Below, piece by piece: positions 15,831 through 25,149 of a stretch of 64,000 nt of DNA (its first letter is position 1; each line of letters opens with the position of its first letter). Position numbers and translations under genes: made by a program. The DNA lies in assembly GCF_030269905.1 (NCBI RefSeq), contig NZ_BSVC01000011.1, forward strand, positions 62,001-126,000, given 5' to 3'. A model generated the notes under the pieces. It made no database searches, was not told the origin of the DNA, and saw nothing but the letters and a program-made list of their open reading frames with translations. The stretch is from Pelosinus sp. IPA-1. Its GTDB lineage: Bacteria > Bacillota > Negativicutes > DSM-13327.

Positions 15831-17885
15831 TTGTTGAAACAGTTTACATATAATCGGATATTAGTAGCATTGATTGCAATTGGCTTAGTGGCAGCCTTGT
15901 CTATTGTATGGCAGCGTCATAAGGTAGAAGAAAATAATACAACCGTTGAAATGGTTATGGAATATGAGGATGTTCTTGAATTAGCACAGCTTGAGGGTGC
16001 TCCTATAGATGCTTTGATGCAACGAATTAAGGATGCAGGTATTACTTCCCTCGCAGTCTACGAGACTACCTTAGAAAAATTAAATAAAAGCGGTAAGGTG
16101 ACGACTCTTTCTGGTGCCCAATTGTTACAGCAATACCAAACCGGTATGCTGAGTGATATTGCTTGGCGTAACTTGGTAGAGACAGGGCGTATTAAAGCGG
16201 AAGATGTATATGTAATTGGTCGTGACCCACAAGTTTTTGCTGAGGTTAAGGAAGATTTAAGCAAACGTTTAAGCCGTGAAAGGGTAACCCTTCTTGATAG
16301 TCAAAAACAGATTTTAGCTGTTAAAGCCAATTATGAAAAAGTAATCAAATGGAATCTTGGGTTGCCTACAGATGAGATGCGTTATGTGGCAAGTCAAGGA
16401 TTTTGGGTCGTAGCTCGGCCTAGTAACTATTCAAAAGTACAAGAATCAGATGTGTTAGGTGTGTTTGACCGGTTGTCAGGTATTGATAAGGTTTCTTCGA
16501 TAATGTTTGCTGGAGATGAAGCATTAGGATATCCAGATCTTTTATCCTTAACCTTGAAAAAAGTCAAAGAAAAGCAGCTAACCTTAGACTTAATTGAGCA
16601 TCCATTACAACTGCAGTTTTTTAAACAAGAAGGTCTTGTGCCTATGGCGGTTGCCAATGATTATAAGGCAGCGCGAGTTTATGTGATTCCCAAAGATGAA
16701 CAGCCTAAATTAAAACAGGCAGAAGCTGTACAGCGTTGGATCGTAACGGATCAAGAGCGTAATATACGGGTTAATCTTTTGCGAAAGTATGACAAAGCGG
16801 AACCGGGCAAAACCCTTATCGAAACGAATTTGGAATATGTGGCCGATGTGCGTGATGGTTTGATCAATAACGGTTTTACCATAGGGCGTGCCGGTACATA
16901 CCAACCTTACTTTCCTAATAAATTTTTGCTAGCGATCATTGCACTTGGCGCAGTAGCTGCAGGAGTATTGTTTTTGACGTTAGTGCGTCCGTTCGCCCTT
17001 AAATACCAATATGGATTGTTGCTGCTTCTAGGTCTTATCTTTGCATTTCCTTTAGTAAAAGGTAGTGGGGATGTGGTTCGCCAGGCTGTCGCCTTATTTA
17101 GTGCGATTATCTTTCCTGTTCTGGCCATGACCTGGCAAATTGATCGTTGGAGAGGTATGACGATTCAAGGTCGTAAACCTCTAATTGGTATTATTAGAGA
17201 TGGGATCGGTGGTTTAATAATTATCGTTATTCTGTCAATGATTGGCGGTATGTATGTCGCTGCTGTACTTGGTGATGTACGTTTTTTTCTCGAAATGGAA
17301 ATATTCCGTGGTGTAAAATTAACCTTTGTCGCTCCTCTTCTCTTGGTTACTGTAGTGTATTTAACTCGGTATAATTTATTGGTAACGGAGCAAGAAAATC
17401 GCAAAGATGTTTGGCAGCAAGTAGTGAAATTGCTGAATTATCCTGTACAAATTAAGACCTTAGTGATATTTGCTTTAGTAGCTCTAGCCGGATGGGTATT
17501 TGTGGGTAGATCGGGTCACACGGCAGGTGTGCCTGTGCCTGATATTGAACTTAAAATGCGGGCTTTTTTGGAGAGGGTAATGTTTGCTAGACCTCGGGAA
17601 AAAGAGTTTATGATAGGGCATCCTGCCTTTTTCCTTGCTGTGATGGCCTTGTATCGCCAATGGCCAAGAGTAGTACACTATACCTTAGTTGTAGTTGCTA
17701 CCATCGCTCAAGGTTCTTTAGTAGAAACCTTTGCCCACATACGCACTCCTGTCTTTATGTCTTTTGTCCGTGGTATAGATGGTATGGTAGCAGGGATTGG
17801 TATGGGTATATTGGCGGTAATTGGTGTACAGTTGCTCTGCTATTTGTCTGTTGTCCTAGGAAGGAGACCTACTGAGAATGAGTGA
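15831..17885 (+). CDS. DUF5693-family polytopic membrane protein
   Basis: About 684 residues. There is one N-terminal membrane helix (RILVALIAIGLVAALSIVW), an extracytoplasmic domain of about 330 residues beginning VMEYEDVLELA and containing ALMQRIKDAGITSLAVYE, then eight or so hydrophobic helices to the C-terminus. This is the DUF5693 architecture, consistently found next to csaB in S-layer-bearing Firmicutes; a role in surface-polymer handling is inferred from that link. The start is uncertain: TTG 15831 has GGTGGG at good distance, but ATG 15801 and ATG 15813 are also in frame. It overlaps csaB by 8 bases. Confidence 0.75.
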   Translation: MLKQFTYNRILVALIAIGLVAALSIVWQRHKVEENNTTVEMVMEYEDVLELAQLEGAPIDALMQRIKDAGITSLAVYETTLEKLNKSGKVTTLSGAQLLQQYQTGMLSDIAWRNLVETGRIKAEDVYVIGRDPQVFAEVKEDLSKRLSRERVTLLDSQKQILAVKANYEKVIKWNLGLPTDEMRYVASQGFWVVARPSNYSKVQESDVLGVFDRLSGIDKVSSIMFAGDEALGYPDLLSLTLKKVKEKQLTLDLIEHPLQLQFFKQEGLVPMAVANDYKAARVYVIPKDEQPKLKQAEAVQRWIVTDQERNIRVNLLRKYDKAEPGKTLIETNLEYVADVRDGLINNGFTIGRAGTYQPYFPNKFLLAIIALGAVAAGVLFLTLVRPFALKYQYGLLLLLGLIFAFPLVKGSGDVVRQAVALFSAIIFPVLAMTWQIDRWRGMTIQGRKPLIGIIRDGIGGLIIIVILSMIGGMYVAAVLGDVRFFLEMEIFRGVKLTFVAPLLLVTVVYLTRYNLLVTEQENRKDVWQQVVKLLNYPVQIKTLVIFALVALAGWVFVGRSGHTAGVPVPDIELKMRAFLERVMFARPREKEFMIGHPAFFLAVMALYRQWPRVVHYTLVVVATIAQGSLVETFAHIRTPVFMSFVRGIDGMVAGIGMGILAVIGVQLLCYLSVVLGRRPTENE

Positions 17886-18987
17886 GATTGTTATTTCAGG
17901 GTACTACGGTTTTGGTAATGCTGGTGATGAAGCCATGCTTGCAGCCATGATTGAAGTATTAACTGAACTTGCATCCGATATAAAGATTACAGTACTTTCG
18001 GGTAATCCAGAGGATACTCGCAGGCGCCATGGAGTAGCGGCTATCTATCGATTAAATTACCCGGAGATTGCCCGGACTTTATCGCGAAGCCAGTTGCTGA
18101 TTAGTGGTGGTGGCAGCTTGCTCCAGGATGTGACGAGCGAGCGGAGTTTATATTATTACCTAAGTATTATGATGCTGGCTAAAAAATTAGGTACGCCTGT
18201 TATGCTCTATGCCCAAGGTATAGGGCCTGTACGGGGAACCTTGGCGAGAAGTGCTATGCGTTATATTGGCAATATGGTAGATTTAATTACTGTACGAGAC
18301 GAAGGCTCTCTTGCTGAATTAAAAAGACTTAGAGTAGTGAAGCCACCTATTCACGTTACTGCGGATCCTGTGCTAGCAATGCACCAAGTAGATAAGCAGA
18401 TTGGTAGAAGAATTTTACAAAAAGCTGGTGTTGAAGGTACAGCACCACTAATTGGTATTTCCGTTCGAGAATGGAAGGATTGGAAACATTATAAGCAGGC
18501 CCTCGTGGAAGTTGCTGACCAATTAGCAGTGGAATTTGGGGCTAAAATTGTGTTTTTACCCATGCAGTGGCCAGAGGATTGCGCCGTATCAAAAAAAATG
18601 GCCATTCGTACAAAGAAACAATCTATTGTATTAGATGAAGAGTACACGACGAGTGAGTTGCTATCCTTAGTAGGGAATTTTAATGTATTAATCGGTATAC
18701 GGCTTCATGCTTTGATTTTTGCTGCTGTTATGCATGTCCCTATGGTTGGCATTTCTTACGATCCAAAGATTGATCGTTTTCTTGAATCTTTAGGAGAGTG
18801 TCATGTAGGAACACTACAAAATATAGATAGTCAGATGTTGGTTGAGAAGGTGCGGCAGCTATGGCCTACGAGTACAGGTATGAACCCTTCGAAGGCGAAG
18901 CAGAGTGCCCAGTTACGGGATAAAGCGTTTCAGAATGCAGAGTTAGCGTTGGAACTTATTTCTCAAAGAAAGTGCGGGAAGGCATAA
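17878..18987 (+). CDS. csaB: polysaccharide pyruvyl transferase CsaB
   Basis: A 369-residue enzyme adding pyruvate ketals from phosphoenolpyruvate to secondary cell-wall polymer, which then anchors SLH-domain proteins. It starts with VISGYYGFGNAGDEAML, then has ISGGGSLLQDVTS, MLYAQGIGPVRG, TVRDEGSLAEL and ADPVLA, and near the C-terminus IGIRLHALIFAA, matching CsaB of the PS_pyruv_trans family. AAGGAG is ten bases before ATG 17878. In Negativicutes the modified polymer is peptidoglycan-linked and holds the outer membrane through OmpM-type SLH proteins, so CsaB may be an envelope-tethering gene here; that part is inference. Confidence 0.92.
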   Translation: MSEIVISGYYGFGNAGDEAMLAAMIEVLTELASDIKITVLSGNPEDTRRRHGVAAIYRLNYPEIARTLSRSQLLISGGGSLLQDVTSERSLYYYLSIMMLAKKLGTPVMLYAQGIGPVRGTLARSAMRYIGNMVDLITVRDEGSLAELKRLRVVKPPIHVTADPVLAMHQVDKQIGRRILQKAGVEGTAPLIGISVREWKDWKHYKQALVEVADQLAVEFGAKIVFLPMQWPEDCAVSKKMAIRTKKQSIVLDEEYTTSELLSLVGNFNVLIGIRLHALIFAAVMHVPMVGISYDPKIDRFLESLGECHVGTLQNIDSQMLVEKVRQLWPTSTGMNPSKAKQSAQLRDKAFQNAELALELISQRKCGKA

Positions 18988-19838
18988 TGATGAGGAAAAT
19001 AGTATGGCGTGATTATTTGGGAATTACCCTAGGCGCCTTGATTACTGCGATTAGCTTGAATATGTTTCTAATTCCAAATAAAATAGCAGCGGGCGGCGTA
19101 AGTGGTCTAGCAACAGTACTTTATTATTTGTTAAACTGGCCCGTCGGTGTAATTATGCTGGCCTTTAATGTTCCTTTGTTTATTATTGGTCTTAAAGTAT
19201 TAGGAGCCCGTTATGGGATTAATACTTTATTTGGTGCTGCCATGTTGTCCATAATGATTGATCTTACAGCTCCTTTTACCCCTGTGCTGACATCGGATTT
19301 ATTGTTAAATTCGTTGTACGGTGGAGTGGTGGGCGGTATTGGTATGGGACTCGTATTTCGGTCCAAGGGCAATACGGCTGGAACGGCCTTAGCTGCTGTT
19401 ATTCTCAATAAGATACTAGGAATCCGAATTGGGCAAGCTATGATGGCAGCCGATTTTTTTGTAATTGTGTTTGCAGGTTTAGCTTTTAAAAGTGCTGAAC
19501 TTTCCTTATATGCTTTAATCTCCATGTTTGTTACAGGTCAAATTGTTGATCTAGTGCAAGAAGGACCTAGTACATCCAAGGCCTTTTTTGTTATGAGCAA
19601 CCAACCTAAGCAGGTGGCTGCTGCTATTATCAATGAAATGGATCGGGGTGTGACTGTACTGCAAGCAAGGGGTGGCTACACTGGCGAGTCTAGGGAAACA
19701 TTATTATGTGTGGTAAGCACCAGTGAGGTAACTCAACTCAAAGAAGTGATTTATCAGATTGATCCTAAGGCTTTTGTAATTGTGACAACAGCCCATGAGG
19801 TGTTAGGTGAAGGATTTACAGAAGTAAATAAGGGTTAA
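18987..19838 (+). CDS. YitT-family membrane protein (DUF161 + DUF2179)
   Basis: A 283-residue membrane protein. Five hydrophobic helices occupy about residues 10-180, with IPNKIAAGGVSGLATVLYYL in the first DUF161 unit and FRSKGNTAGTALAAVI in the second. A soluble C-terminal DUF2179 domain (about 200-283) contains RGVTVLQARGGYTGE, the usual ligand-binding phrase of the family. The substrate is not known. ATG 18987 shares one base with the csaB stop (TAATG) and has GGAAGG upstream; the GTG at 18972 is in frame but weaker. Co-transcription with csaB is likely. Confidence 0.85.
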   Translation: MMRKIVWRDYLGITLGALITAISLNMFLIPNKIAAGGVSGLATVLYYLLNWPVGVIMLAFNVPLFIIGLKVLGARYGINTLFGAAMLSIMIDLTAPFTPVLTSDLLLNSLYGGVVGGIGMGLVFRSKGNTAGTALAAVILNKILGIRIGQAMMAADFFVIVFAGLAFKSAELSLYALISMFVTGQIVDLVQEGPSTSKAFFVMSNQPKQVAAAIINEMDRGVTVLQARGGYTGESRETLLCVVSTSEVTQLKEVIYQIDPKAFVIVTTAHEVLGEGFTEVNKG

Positions 19839-19876
19839 AATAAGCATTTTTCTTAAAACTAAAGGAGGTTGTATCT

Positions 19877-20722
19877 ATGGCTGAAAAACTAACGCAAGAA
19901 AAAGTATCTCAATTAGAGAGTTATGCAAAATCCATTCGCTCTAACATTGTAGCAATGGTTACGGAGGCTCAATCGGGTCACCCAGGGGGGTCCTTATCCG
20001 CAGCTGATATTTTAACAACATTATATTTTGCTGAAATGAATGTAAATCCGAGTGATCCTCATCAGGTTGACCGTGATCGTTTTGTTTTGTCAAAAGGACA
20101 TGCAGCTCCTGTCTTATATGCAACGTTGGCAGAAAAGGGCTTTTTCCCCAAGGAAGAACTATTGACATTGCGTAAGATTGACAGTCGTATCCAAGGACAT
20201 CCTAGCATGAAGAGTTTACCTGGAATTGATATGTCCACGGGTTCCCTAGGACAGGGCTTAAGTGCTGCATCAGGTATGGCCTTAGCGGCTCGTCTTGATG
20301 GACGTACCAATCGAGTATACGCAGTTCTTGGTGATGGGGAACTAGAAGAAGGTATGGTATGGGAAGCAGCCATGTTTGCTGCTCATTACAAATTGGATAA
20401 CCTAACAGCTTTTGTTGATTTTAACGGATTACAAATAGATGGTCCTGTTTCAGAAGTACTTTCACCACTGCCTATACCAGAAAAATGGAAAGCTTTTAAT
20501 TGGCATGTTATTGAGATAGATGGACATGATATCCAAGCTATTTATGCTGCGATTCAAACTGCAAAAACAATAAAAGGCAAACCTACCATGATCGTTGCTA
20601 CAACCATAAAAGGCAAAGGCGTATGTGAAATGGAAAATAAAGCAGATTGGCATGGCAAAGCGCCTAGTCGCGAGCAGTGCGAATTGTTTATGGCACAATT
20701 AAATGATCTCGAATCAAAATAA
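19877..20722 (+). CDS. tktA: transketolase, N-terminal (thiamine-diphosphate) subunit
   Basis: A 281-residue half-transketolase carrying the diphosphate-binding domain. It has SGHPGGSLSAADI near residue 35, SKGHAAPVLYA, the metal and cofactor motif GDGELEEGMVWEA and FVDFNGLQIDG (the GDG-N ThDP signature). With the next gene it forms a complete transketolase moving two-carbon units between pentose, triose and hexose phosphates. Split transketolases are usual in clostridia, archaea and Negativicutes. AAGGAGG lies ten bases before the ATG. The partner starts 64 bases downstream. Confidence 0.94.
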   Translation: MAEKLTQEKVSQLESYAKSIRSNIVAMVTEAQSGHPGGSLSAADILTTLYFAEMNVNPSDPHQVDRDRFVLSKGHAAPVLYATLAEKGFFPKEELLTLRKIDSRIQGHPSMKSLPGIDMSTGSLGQGLSAASGMALAARLDGRTNRVYAVLGDGELEEGMVWEAAMFAAHYKLDNLTAFVDFNGLQIDGPVSEVLSPLPIPEKWKAFNWHVIEIDGHDIQAIYAAIQTAKTIKGKPTMIVATTIKGKGVCEMENKADWHGKAPSREQCELFMAQLNDLESK

Positions 20723-20786
20723 ATAATAAATAGGTTGGATGAACGCTAAAAAGCGGTTATCATCAGCCAATGAGAGGTGTTAAAAA

Positions 20787-21722
20787 ATGGGGTTAGCAAC
20801 TCGTGAAGCATATGGAGAAATACTAAAAGAACTTGGAGAAAAACATAAGGATATTGTGGTGTTGGATGCGGATCTATCAAAATCCACCAAGACAGCAGTA
20901 TTTAAGAAAGCCTTTCCTGAGCGTTTTTTTAACGTAGGAATTGCAGAACAAAATTTAATGGGAATTGGGGCAGGTCTAGCAGCCAGTGGTAAGATTCCTT
21001 TCGTATCTACCTTTGCAATGTTTGCCGCAGGTCGTGCTTTTGAACAAATTCGTAATTCAATTTGCTATCCAAAACTGAATGTAAAGATTGCCGCTACCCA
21101 TGCTGGTTTGACAGTTGGTGAAGATGGAGCATCTCACCAATCCATTGAGGATATTTCTTTAATGCGCAGCATTCCAAATATGACAGTCATTGTGCCTGCC
21201 GATGCAGAAGAGACACGTAAAGCTGTGGCTTATGCGGCTACCTATGATGGCCCTGTTTATATTCGCTTGGGCCGTATGTCAGTGCCGGATTTATTTGCCG
21301 CTGATTATACTTTTGAACTTGGTAAGGCAGTACAGCTCGCAGATGGTAAAGATGTTACTATTATCGCCACGGGCATTATGGTGGCAACTGCAAAACAGGC
21401 AGCCGAAGAACTTGCTGCTGTTGGGATTTCAGCAAGAGTTCTTAATATACATACCATTAAACCAATTGATCGGGAAGCAATTATTAAGGCAGCTTCTGAC
21501 ACAGGTGCAATTGTCACTTGTGAAGAACATAGCGTTATTGGTGGTCTTGGCAGTGCTGTTGCCGAAGTAGTAGTAGAAAATAACCCTGTTCCAATGGAAC
21601 GTGTAGGTGTAATGGATACCTTTGGTGAGTCCGGAACTCCAAGTTCTCTATTAGTCAAATATCATTTAACAGCAGAAGATATTGTAGCTGCTGCCAAGAA
21701 AGCAGTTAGTCGGAAGAAATAA
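20787..21722 (+). CDS. tktB: transketolase, C-terminal (pyrimidine-binding) subunit
   Basis: A 311-residue partner of the preceding gene, with the pyrimidine-binding domain (VVLDADLSKSTKT, FFNVGIAEQNLMGIGAGLA carrying the catalytic glutamate, TFAMFAAGRAFEQIRN) and the C-terminal transketolase domain (ILNIHTIKPIDREAI, EEHSVIGGLGSAV). A GAGGTG site precedes ATG 20787. The 64-base gap to the first subunit holds the inverted repeat TAAAAAGCGGTTA but no terminator, so one operon is expected. It ends at the terminator at 21738. Confidence 0.94.
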   Translation: MGLATREAYGEILKELGEKHKDIVVLDADLSKSTKTAVFKKAFPERFFNVGIAEQNLMGIGAGLAASGKIPFVSTFAMFAAGRAFEQIRNSICYPKLNVKIAATHAGLTVGEDGASHQSIEDISLMRSIPNMTVIVPADAEETRKAVAYAATYDGPVYIRLGRMSVPDLFAADYTFELGKAVQLADGKDVTIIATGIMVATAKQAAEELAAVGISARVLNIHTIKPIDREAIIKAASDTGAIVTCEEHSVIGGLGSAVAEVVVENNPVPMERVGVMDTFGESGTPSSLLVKYHLTAEDIVAAAKKAVSRKK

Positions 21723-21737
21723 ATTCCAATAAAGATA

Positions 21738-21778
21738 AAACGCTCCTCGCATGCATACACATGTAGAGGGGCGTTTTT
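21738..21778 (+). terminator. intrinsic terminator of the transketolase operon
   Basis: AAACGCTCCTC pairs with GAGGGGCGTTT (one G-T pair) around a 17-base loop, then T5. Confidence 0.8.
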
Positions 21779-21796
21779 GTTATGATAAAAAGATTT

Positions 21797-21875
21797 AACC
21801 ACAGAGGTGCAGAGTACGCAGAGGGGCTCTAACTTTCCCTATCTTTTCTCTATGTCCTCTGTGTCTCTGTGGTTC
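21797..21875. repeat. palindromic interspersed repeat, copy 8
   Basis: AACCACAGAGGTGCAGAG left arm, CTCTGTGTCTCTGTGGTTC right arm; ends 42 bases before the M50 gene. Confidence 0.88.
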
Positions 21876-21917
21876 AAAATAAGCTACGTATTTTTTATAT
21901 CGTATGGAGGGTAAAGG

Positions 21918-22667
21918 ATGAAGGCATGGCAAGTGGTCAGTTTTGGTAAGAAGATGCTGGGTAAGTTAGCCCTTTTTTTAGTAGGCTTGATTGCCATGTT
22001 AAAAATGGGATCTGGGGTTACCATGGCTGTATCCATGGTGATTTCTATACTTGTTTATGCGATGGCTTTTGGGATGTCTTTTGCGATTGGTTTTGTGCTC
22101 TTACTTCTGTTGCATGAATGGGGACATTTAATGGCGGCAAAGGTAGTTGGTCTAAATGTTTCTCGCCCTGTATTTCTTCCCTTTATTGGGGCGATTATAA
22201 GAATCAAGGAATTGCCCCGCAATGCAAAAATGGAAGCCAATGTAGCAATCGGTGGGCCGGCGATGGGAACTTTGAGTGCATTGATTTGCTTGGCCTTCTA
22301 CTTATGGACGGATAGTCTTTTGTTATTAGTTCTTTCTTATACTGCCTGTTTATTAAACTTATTTAATCTGATTCCCTGCGACCCACTGGATGGAGGTCGT
22401 ATTGCTGTTGCCATTACCCATCGTCTTTGGTGGTTAGGAAGTCTTGTAATTGGAGGGTTATATTTATATACTTATAATTTTTTTCTGCTTTTATTTTTTT
22501 GGTTTTCTTTATATCGGATTTGGAAAAATGTTGACCTGAAGGAAGATGTTAATTATTATCACCTTACCCTAAGCCAGCGATTAGCAGTAGCTTGGTGGTA
22601 TTTTGGTTTGGTAATTGTATTAGGGGCGACGACATTATACATTGGTGCAATCTTTAACGGCAGGTAA
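21918..22667 (+). CDS. M50-family site-2-type zinc metalloprotease
   Basis: A 249-residue polytopic membrane protein with about six hydrophobic segments. The zinc-binding HEWGH motif lies inside the second helix (LLLLLHEWGHLMAAKVVG, about residue 72), and the distal ligand motif is NLIPCDPLDGGR (about 148-159). This is the core of the M50/S2P intramembrane protease family, close to the short YwhC/FtsH-less group; it has no PDZ domain. The substrate is unknown. GGAGGG precedes the ATG at 21918. It stands alone between two repeat copies. Function as a protease is inferred from intact motifs. Confidence 0.87.
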   Translation: MKAWQVVSFGKKMLGKLALFLVGLIAMLKMGSGVTMAVSMVISILVYAMAFGMSFAIGFVLLLLLHEWGHLMAAKVVGLNVSRPVFLPFIGAIIRIKELPRNAKMEANVAIGGPAMGTLSALICLAFYLWTDSLLLLVLSYTACLLNLFNLIPCDPLDGGRIAVAITHRLWWLGSLVIGGLYLYTYNFFLLLFFWFSLYRIWKNVDLKEDVNYYHLTLSQRLAVAWWYFGLVIVLGATTLYIGAIFNGR

Positions 22668-22717
22668 AGATTGCACCAGTGTAAAGAACGTAAGAATAAC
22701 ACTTCGCGTCATTTTTG

Positions 22718-22811
22718 AACCACAAAGACACAAAGGTCACAAAGGGGTTCTATCCATCTCATTCCCATCTTCTTTGTGTGCCGCGATATCGGCATTGTGT
22801 CTTTGTGGTTC
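22718..22811. repeat. palindromic repeat, second arm type, copy 9, with nested mini-hairpin
   Basis: AACCACAAAGACACAAAGG left arm and CTTTGTG...TGTGTCTTTGTGGTT right arm, the A/T-substituted variant of the family. The right arm is split at 22779-22794 by TGCCG/CGGCA. Confidence 0.88.
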
Positions 22812-22892
22812 AATCTTTTTAACTAGAAACTTATAAATTCTGATACCATAAGAAAAACACTTTGCGTTCTTTTAGTCTACGGATCAAGCGAC

Positions 22893-22953
22893 GGGTCCAT
22901 GTTATTATAAGCGTAAGTCAAGTAACACGGTGAAGCTTTAATAATATGGACTC
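22893..22953. repeat. long inverted repeat of unknown role in a gene-free stretch
   Basis: GTCCATGTTATTATAAGC-type left arm (22893-22912) matches, with one bulge and two mismatches, the reverse complement of 22934-22953 around a 21-base loop. It has no T-run and lies between convergent genes within the 378-base gap 22668-23045, which otherwise holds only repeat copy 9 and a minus-strand terminator. Confidence 0.6.
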
Positions 22954-22998
22954 GAAGCGACCTACAAACAACAACAAAACTTATACTTTTTGGTACTA

Positions 22999-23038
22999 CA
23001 AAAAAGACACAGCTGCGACCGTTAACGGGCAGCTGTGT
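22999..23038 (-). terminator. intrinsic terminator of the GNAT gene (minus strand)
   Basis: ACACAGCTGC (23007-23016) pairs with GCAGCTGTGT (23029-23038). The A-run at 22999-23005 becomes a T-run on the minus strand. Confidence 0.88.
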
Positions 23039-23045
23039 TCGTAAC

Positions 23046-23468
23046 CTATTCAATAAAGCCTCTTTCACGCATTACTCTTTCCTTCGTAAACCTAGCCATC
23101 CCTGTAAGCATTTTATGATAACCAATTTTGCGATAAAATGGCTCTTTTCCTGGACTTGCATACAAGATAATATTCATATTCTCTAAGCCCTTATGAATCT
23201 CTTCAACAATCAATCTGCCAATGTTTTTTCCTTGATAGGAAGGGCGAACAGCAATATCGTAAATTGCCGCCTGGTACGCACCATCTGAAATAGCCCGACC
23301 TACCCCAATTAACGATTCATTATTAAATATGAATACTACGCGATAGCTATTTTCAAAGGCTTTCCTCGTCAATTCTGCAGAATGAGTTGCCAATCCTGCA
23401 TCGCGGAGTACATTGCAAACCTCTTGCCAATTAACATTTTCACTATTTCCTTGGATTCGATATTGCAT
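23046..23468 (-). CDS. GNAT-family N-acetyltransferase
   Basis: A 140-residue acetyl-CoA-dependent acetyltransferase. The GNAT core is visible: beta-4 with AIYDIAVRPSYQGKNIGRLIVEEI, containing the pyrophosphate-binding QGKNIG loop (about residue 78), and a C-terminal LYASPGKEPFYRKIGYHKM block typical of the YhbS/PA4794-like small-molecule acetyltransferases. GGGAGG lies eight bases before the ATG at 23468. It is transcribed alone, towards the M50 gene. The substrate is unknown. Confidence 0.88.
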   Translation of the reverse strand: MQYRIQGNSENVNWQEVCNVLRDAGLATHSAELTRKAFENSYRVVFIFNNESLIGVGRAISDGAYQAAIYDIAVRPSYQGKNIGRLIVEEIHKGLENMNIILYASPGKEPFYRKIGYHKMLTGMARFTKERVMRERGFIE

Positions 23469-23694
23469 ACTTACCTCCCAATTTCCTTTATCTAAGACTC
23501 ATCTATTCTGAAAATAATAAATTAGCGATAGAACATAAAACTCCTGCCTATTTTGCAGATAAATTCAGATATTGTTAAGCCTTGTAATTTTGAGGGGAAA
23601 CGTAGCAGGAATATCCTGCTTCAGATATAAAGTAATACATAGTATCAGAGATAATCCTAATAAAAAATAATAGTAAAGAGTAGAGGGATTCAAA

Positions 23695-24219
23695 ATGGAT
23701 TCAATCATGTCAACAATAGTAAACCGGAGAAGTATTAGATCCTATACATCGGAAAAAGTAAGTAAAAATGATATTACTAAAATACTAACTGCTGGGAGCT
23801 GGGCTCCTTCGGGTAATAATCTACAACCATGGAAATTTTCTGTTGTAATGAATAATGAAGAGTTAATTAAAAGGCTTTCATCCCTAACGATTTATCAAAG
23901 TTGGCTACAGACTTCTCCCTGCTTGATAGCAGTCTTTCTTGATACGAAAGTGGTAGATAATAAAGTAGAAGGTATTTATCTAAAACATGTGCAAGCAATC
24001 GGAGCCGCAATTCAGAATATGTTGCTTGCTGCTTATGAACTTGGTTTAGGTACTTGTTGGATTGGTGAGATACTAAAAAATGAAAATCTGGTAAAAGAGA
24101 TATTGGGAGCTTCAAAGGAGTTAGAATTAATGGCTGTTATATCTGTTGGCTATCCAAATAAAAATAATATAAGGTCAAAAAGAAGGGTTATTTCTGAAGA
24201 TATTATAAGCTGGTTCTAA
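23695..24219 (+). CDS. nitroreductase-family FMN oxidoreductase
   Basis: A 174-residue flavoprotein of the nitroreductase fold, usually an FMN homodimer reducing nitro compounds, quinones or flavins with NAD(P)H. Motifs: the N-terminal FMN-binding RRSIRSYT (about 12-19), WAPSGNNLQPWKF (about 36-48), and near the C-terminus LGTCWIGEI and VGYPNK. GAGGG precedes ATG 23695. Monocistronic, with no terminator recognised after it. Physiological substrate unknown. Confidence 0.9.
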   Translation: MDSIMSTIVNRRSIRSYTSEKVSKNDITKILTAGSWAPSGNNLQPWKFSVVMNNEELIKRLSSLTIYQSWLQTSPCLIAVFLDTKVVDNKVEGIYLKHVQAIGAAIQNMLLAAYELGLGTCWIGEILKNENLVKEILGASKELELMAVISVGYPNKNNIRSKRRVISEDIISWF

Positions 24220-24462
24220 GTTGAGGTAGCCATAATTTAGGATGCAATTAAAATAAATACAGTTATTACTTGGATACAATTTGTGGAGCATATCTTTCTT
24301 ATTATTACTAAGAATAGTATTCTCGCTGTTGTTTTTACAAAATATAACTTTGAAAAAGTTGGATTGTGAAAAATAACAGCAAAAAAAAGGGATTTTGGTA
24401 CAAACGTCAAAGAATTACAAGTAGAGCTGAAATTTTTCTGGTAGTAGGGAGAGTGACTATAG
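24220..24462. other. intergenic stretch without recognised content
   Basis: AT-rich 243 bases between the nitroreductase gene and ftsE. I see no open frame with a ribosome site, no T-run hairpin and no repeat copy. It presumably carries the ftsE promoter. Confidence 0.4.
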
Positions 24463-25149
24463 TTGATTCATTTGGATGGTGTTTCTAAAGTTTATGATAA
24501 TGGTTGTGTCGCCCTCTCTGATATTACGGTTGACATTCCTAAAGGTGATTTTGTATTTGTGGTAGGCCCCAGTGGTGCAGGTAAATCCACTTTTATAAAG
24601 ATGATTTTTCGGGAGGAGTTGCCGACAAAAGGTAAATTAATTGTCAATGGCCGTAATGTGGGCGAGTTAGAGCCTTCAGAAGTACCTTACCTAAGGCGCA
24701 ATTTAGGTATTGTATTTCAAGATTATCGTTTGTTGCCGAATAAAACGGTGTATGAAAATGTAGCATTTGCTATGCAGGTAATTGAGTCTTCTCGTCGAGA
24801 GATTCAAAAACGTGTATCTCATGTATTAGACTTAGTTGGTTTGCGGCACAAAGCCAAGAACTTCCCTGGTGAACTGTCTGGTGGTGAGCAGCAGCGTATT
24901 GCAATTGCAAGAGCCATTGTTAATAATCCTGTAGTAGTGATTGCCGATGAGCCAACAGGAAACTTAGATCCAGAAACATCTTGGGAAATTATGAAAATCT
25001 TTGAACGAATTAATAAAGATGGGACAACCATTGTTATGGCTACCCATGATAAGACTGTGGTTGATGCTATGAAAAAACGAGTTATTGCAATTGAAAAAAG
25101 CCGTATTGCTCGGGATCAGGTGAAAGGGGTATACGGTTATGAAGATTAG
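24463..25149 (+). CDS. ftsE: cell-division ATP-binding protein FtsE
   Basis: A 228-residue ABC ATPase that with FtsX controls peptidoglycan hydrolases at division or elongation sites. It has Walker A GPSGAGKST (about 36-44), the LSGGEQQR signature, Walker B VVIADEPTGNLDP and the H-loop in MATHDKTVV. The start is TTG 24463 with AGGGAGAG upstream. ftsX begins inside its last codons, an 11-base overlap. The M23 peptidase next in line is the probable hydrolase partner. Confidence 0.95.
   Translation: MIHLDGVSKVYDNGCVALSDITVDIPKGDFVFVVGPSGAGKSTFIKMIFREELPTKGKLIVNGRNVGELEPSEVPYLRRNLGIVFQDYRLLPNKTVYENVAFAMQVIESSRREIQKRVSHVLDLVGLRHKAKNFPGELSGGEQQRIAIARAIVNNPVVVIADEPTGNLDPETSWEIMKIFERINKDGTTIVMATHDKTVVDAMKKRVIAIEKSRIARDQVKGVYGYED

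Noticed and set aside
24220-24462. Possible small gene or RNA between the nitroreductase gene and ftsE
   Set aside because: No ribosome site with an open frame, no terminator hairpin and no structure stronger than expected of AT-rich DNA.
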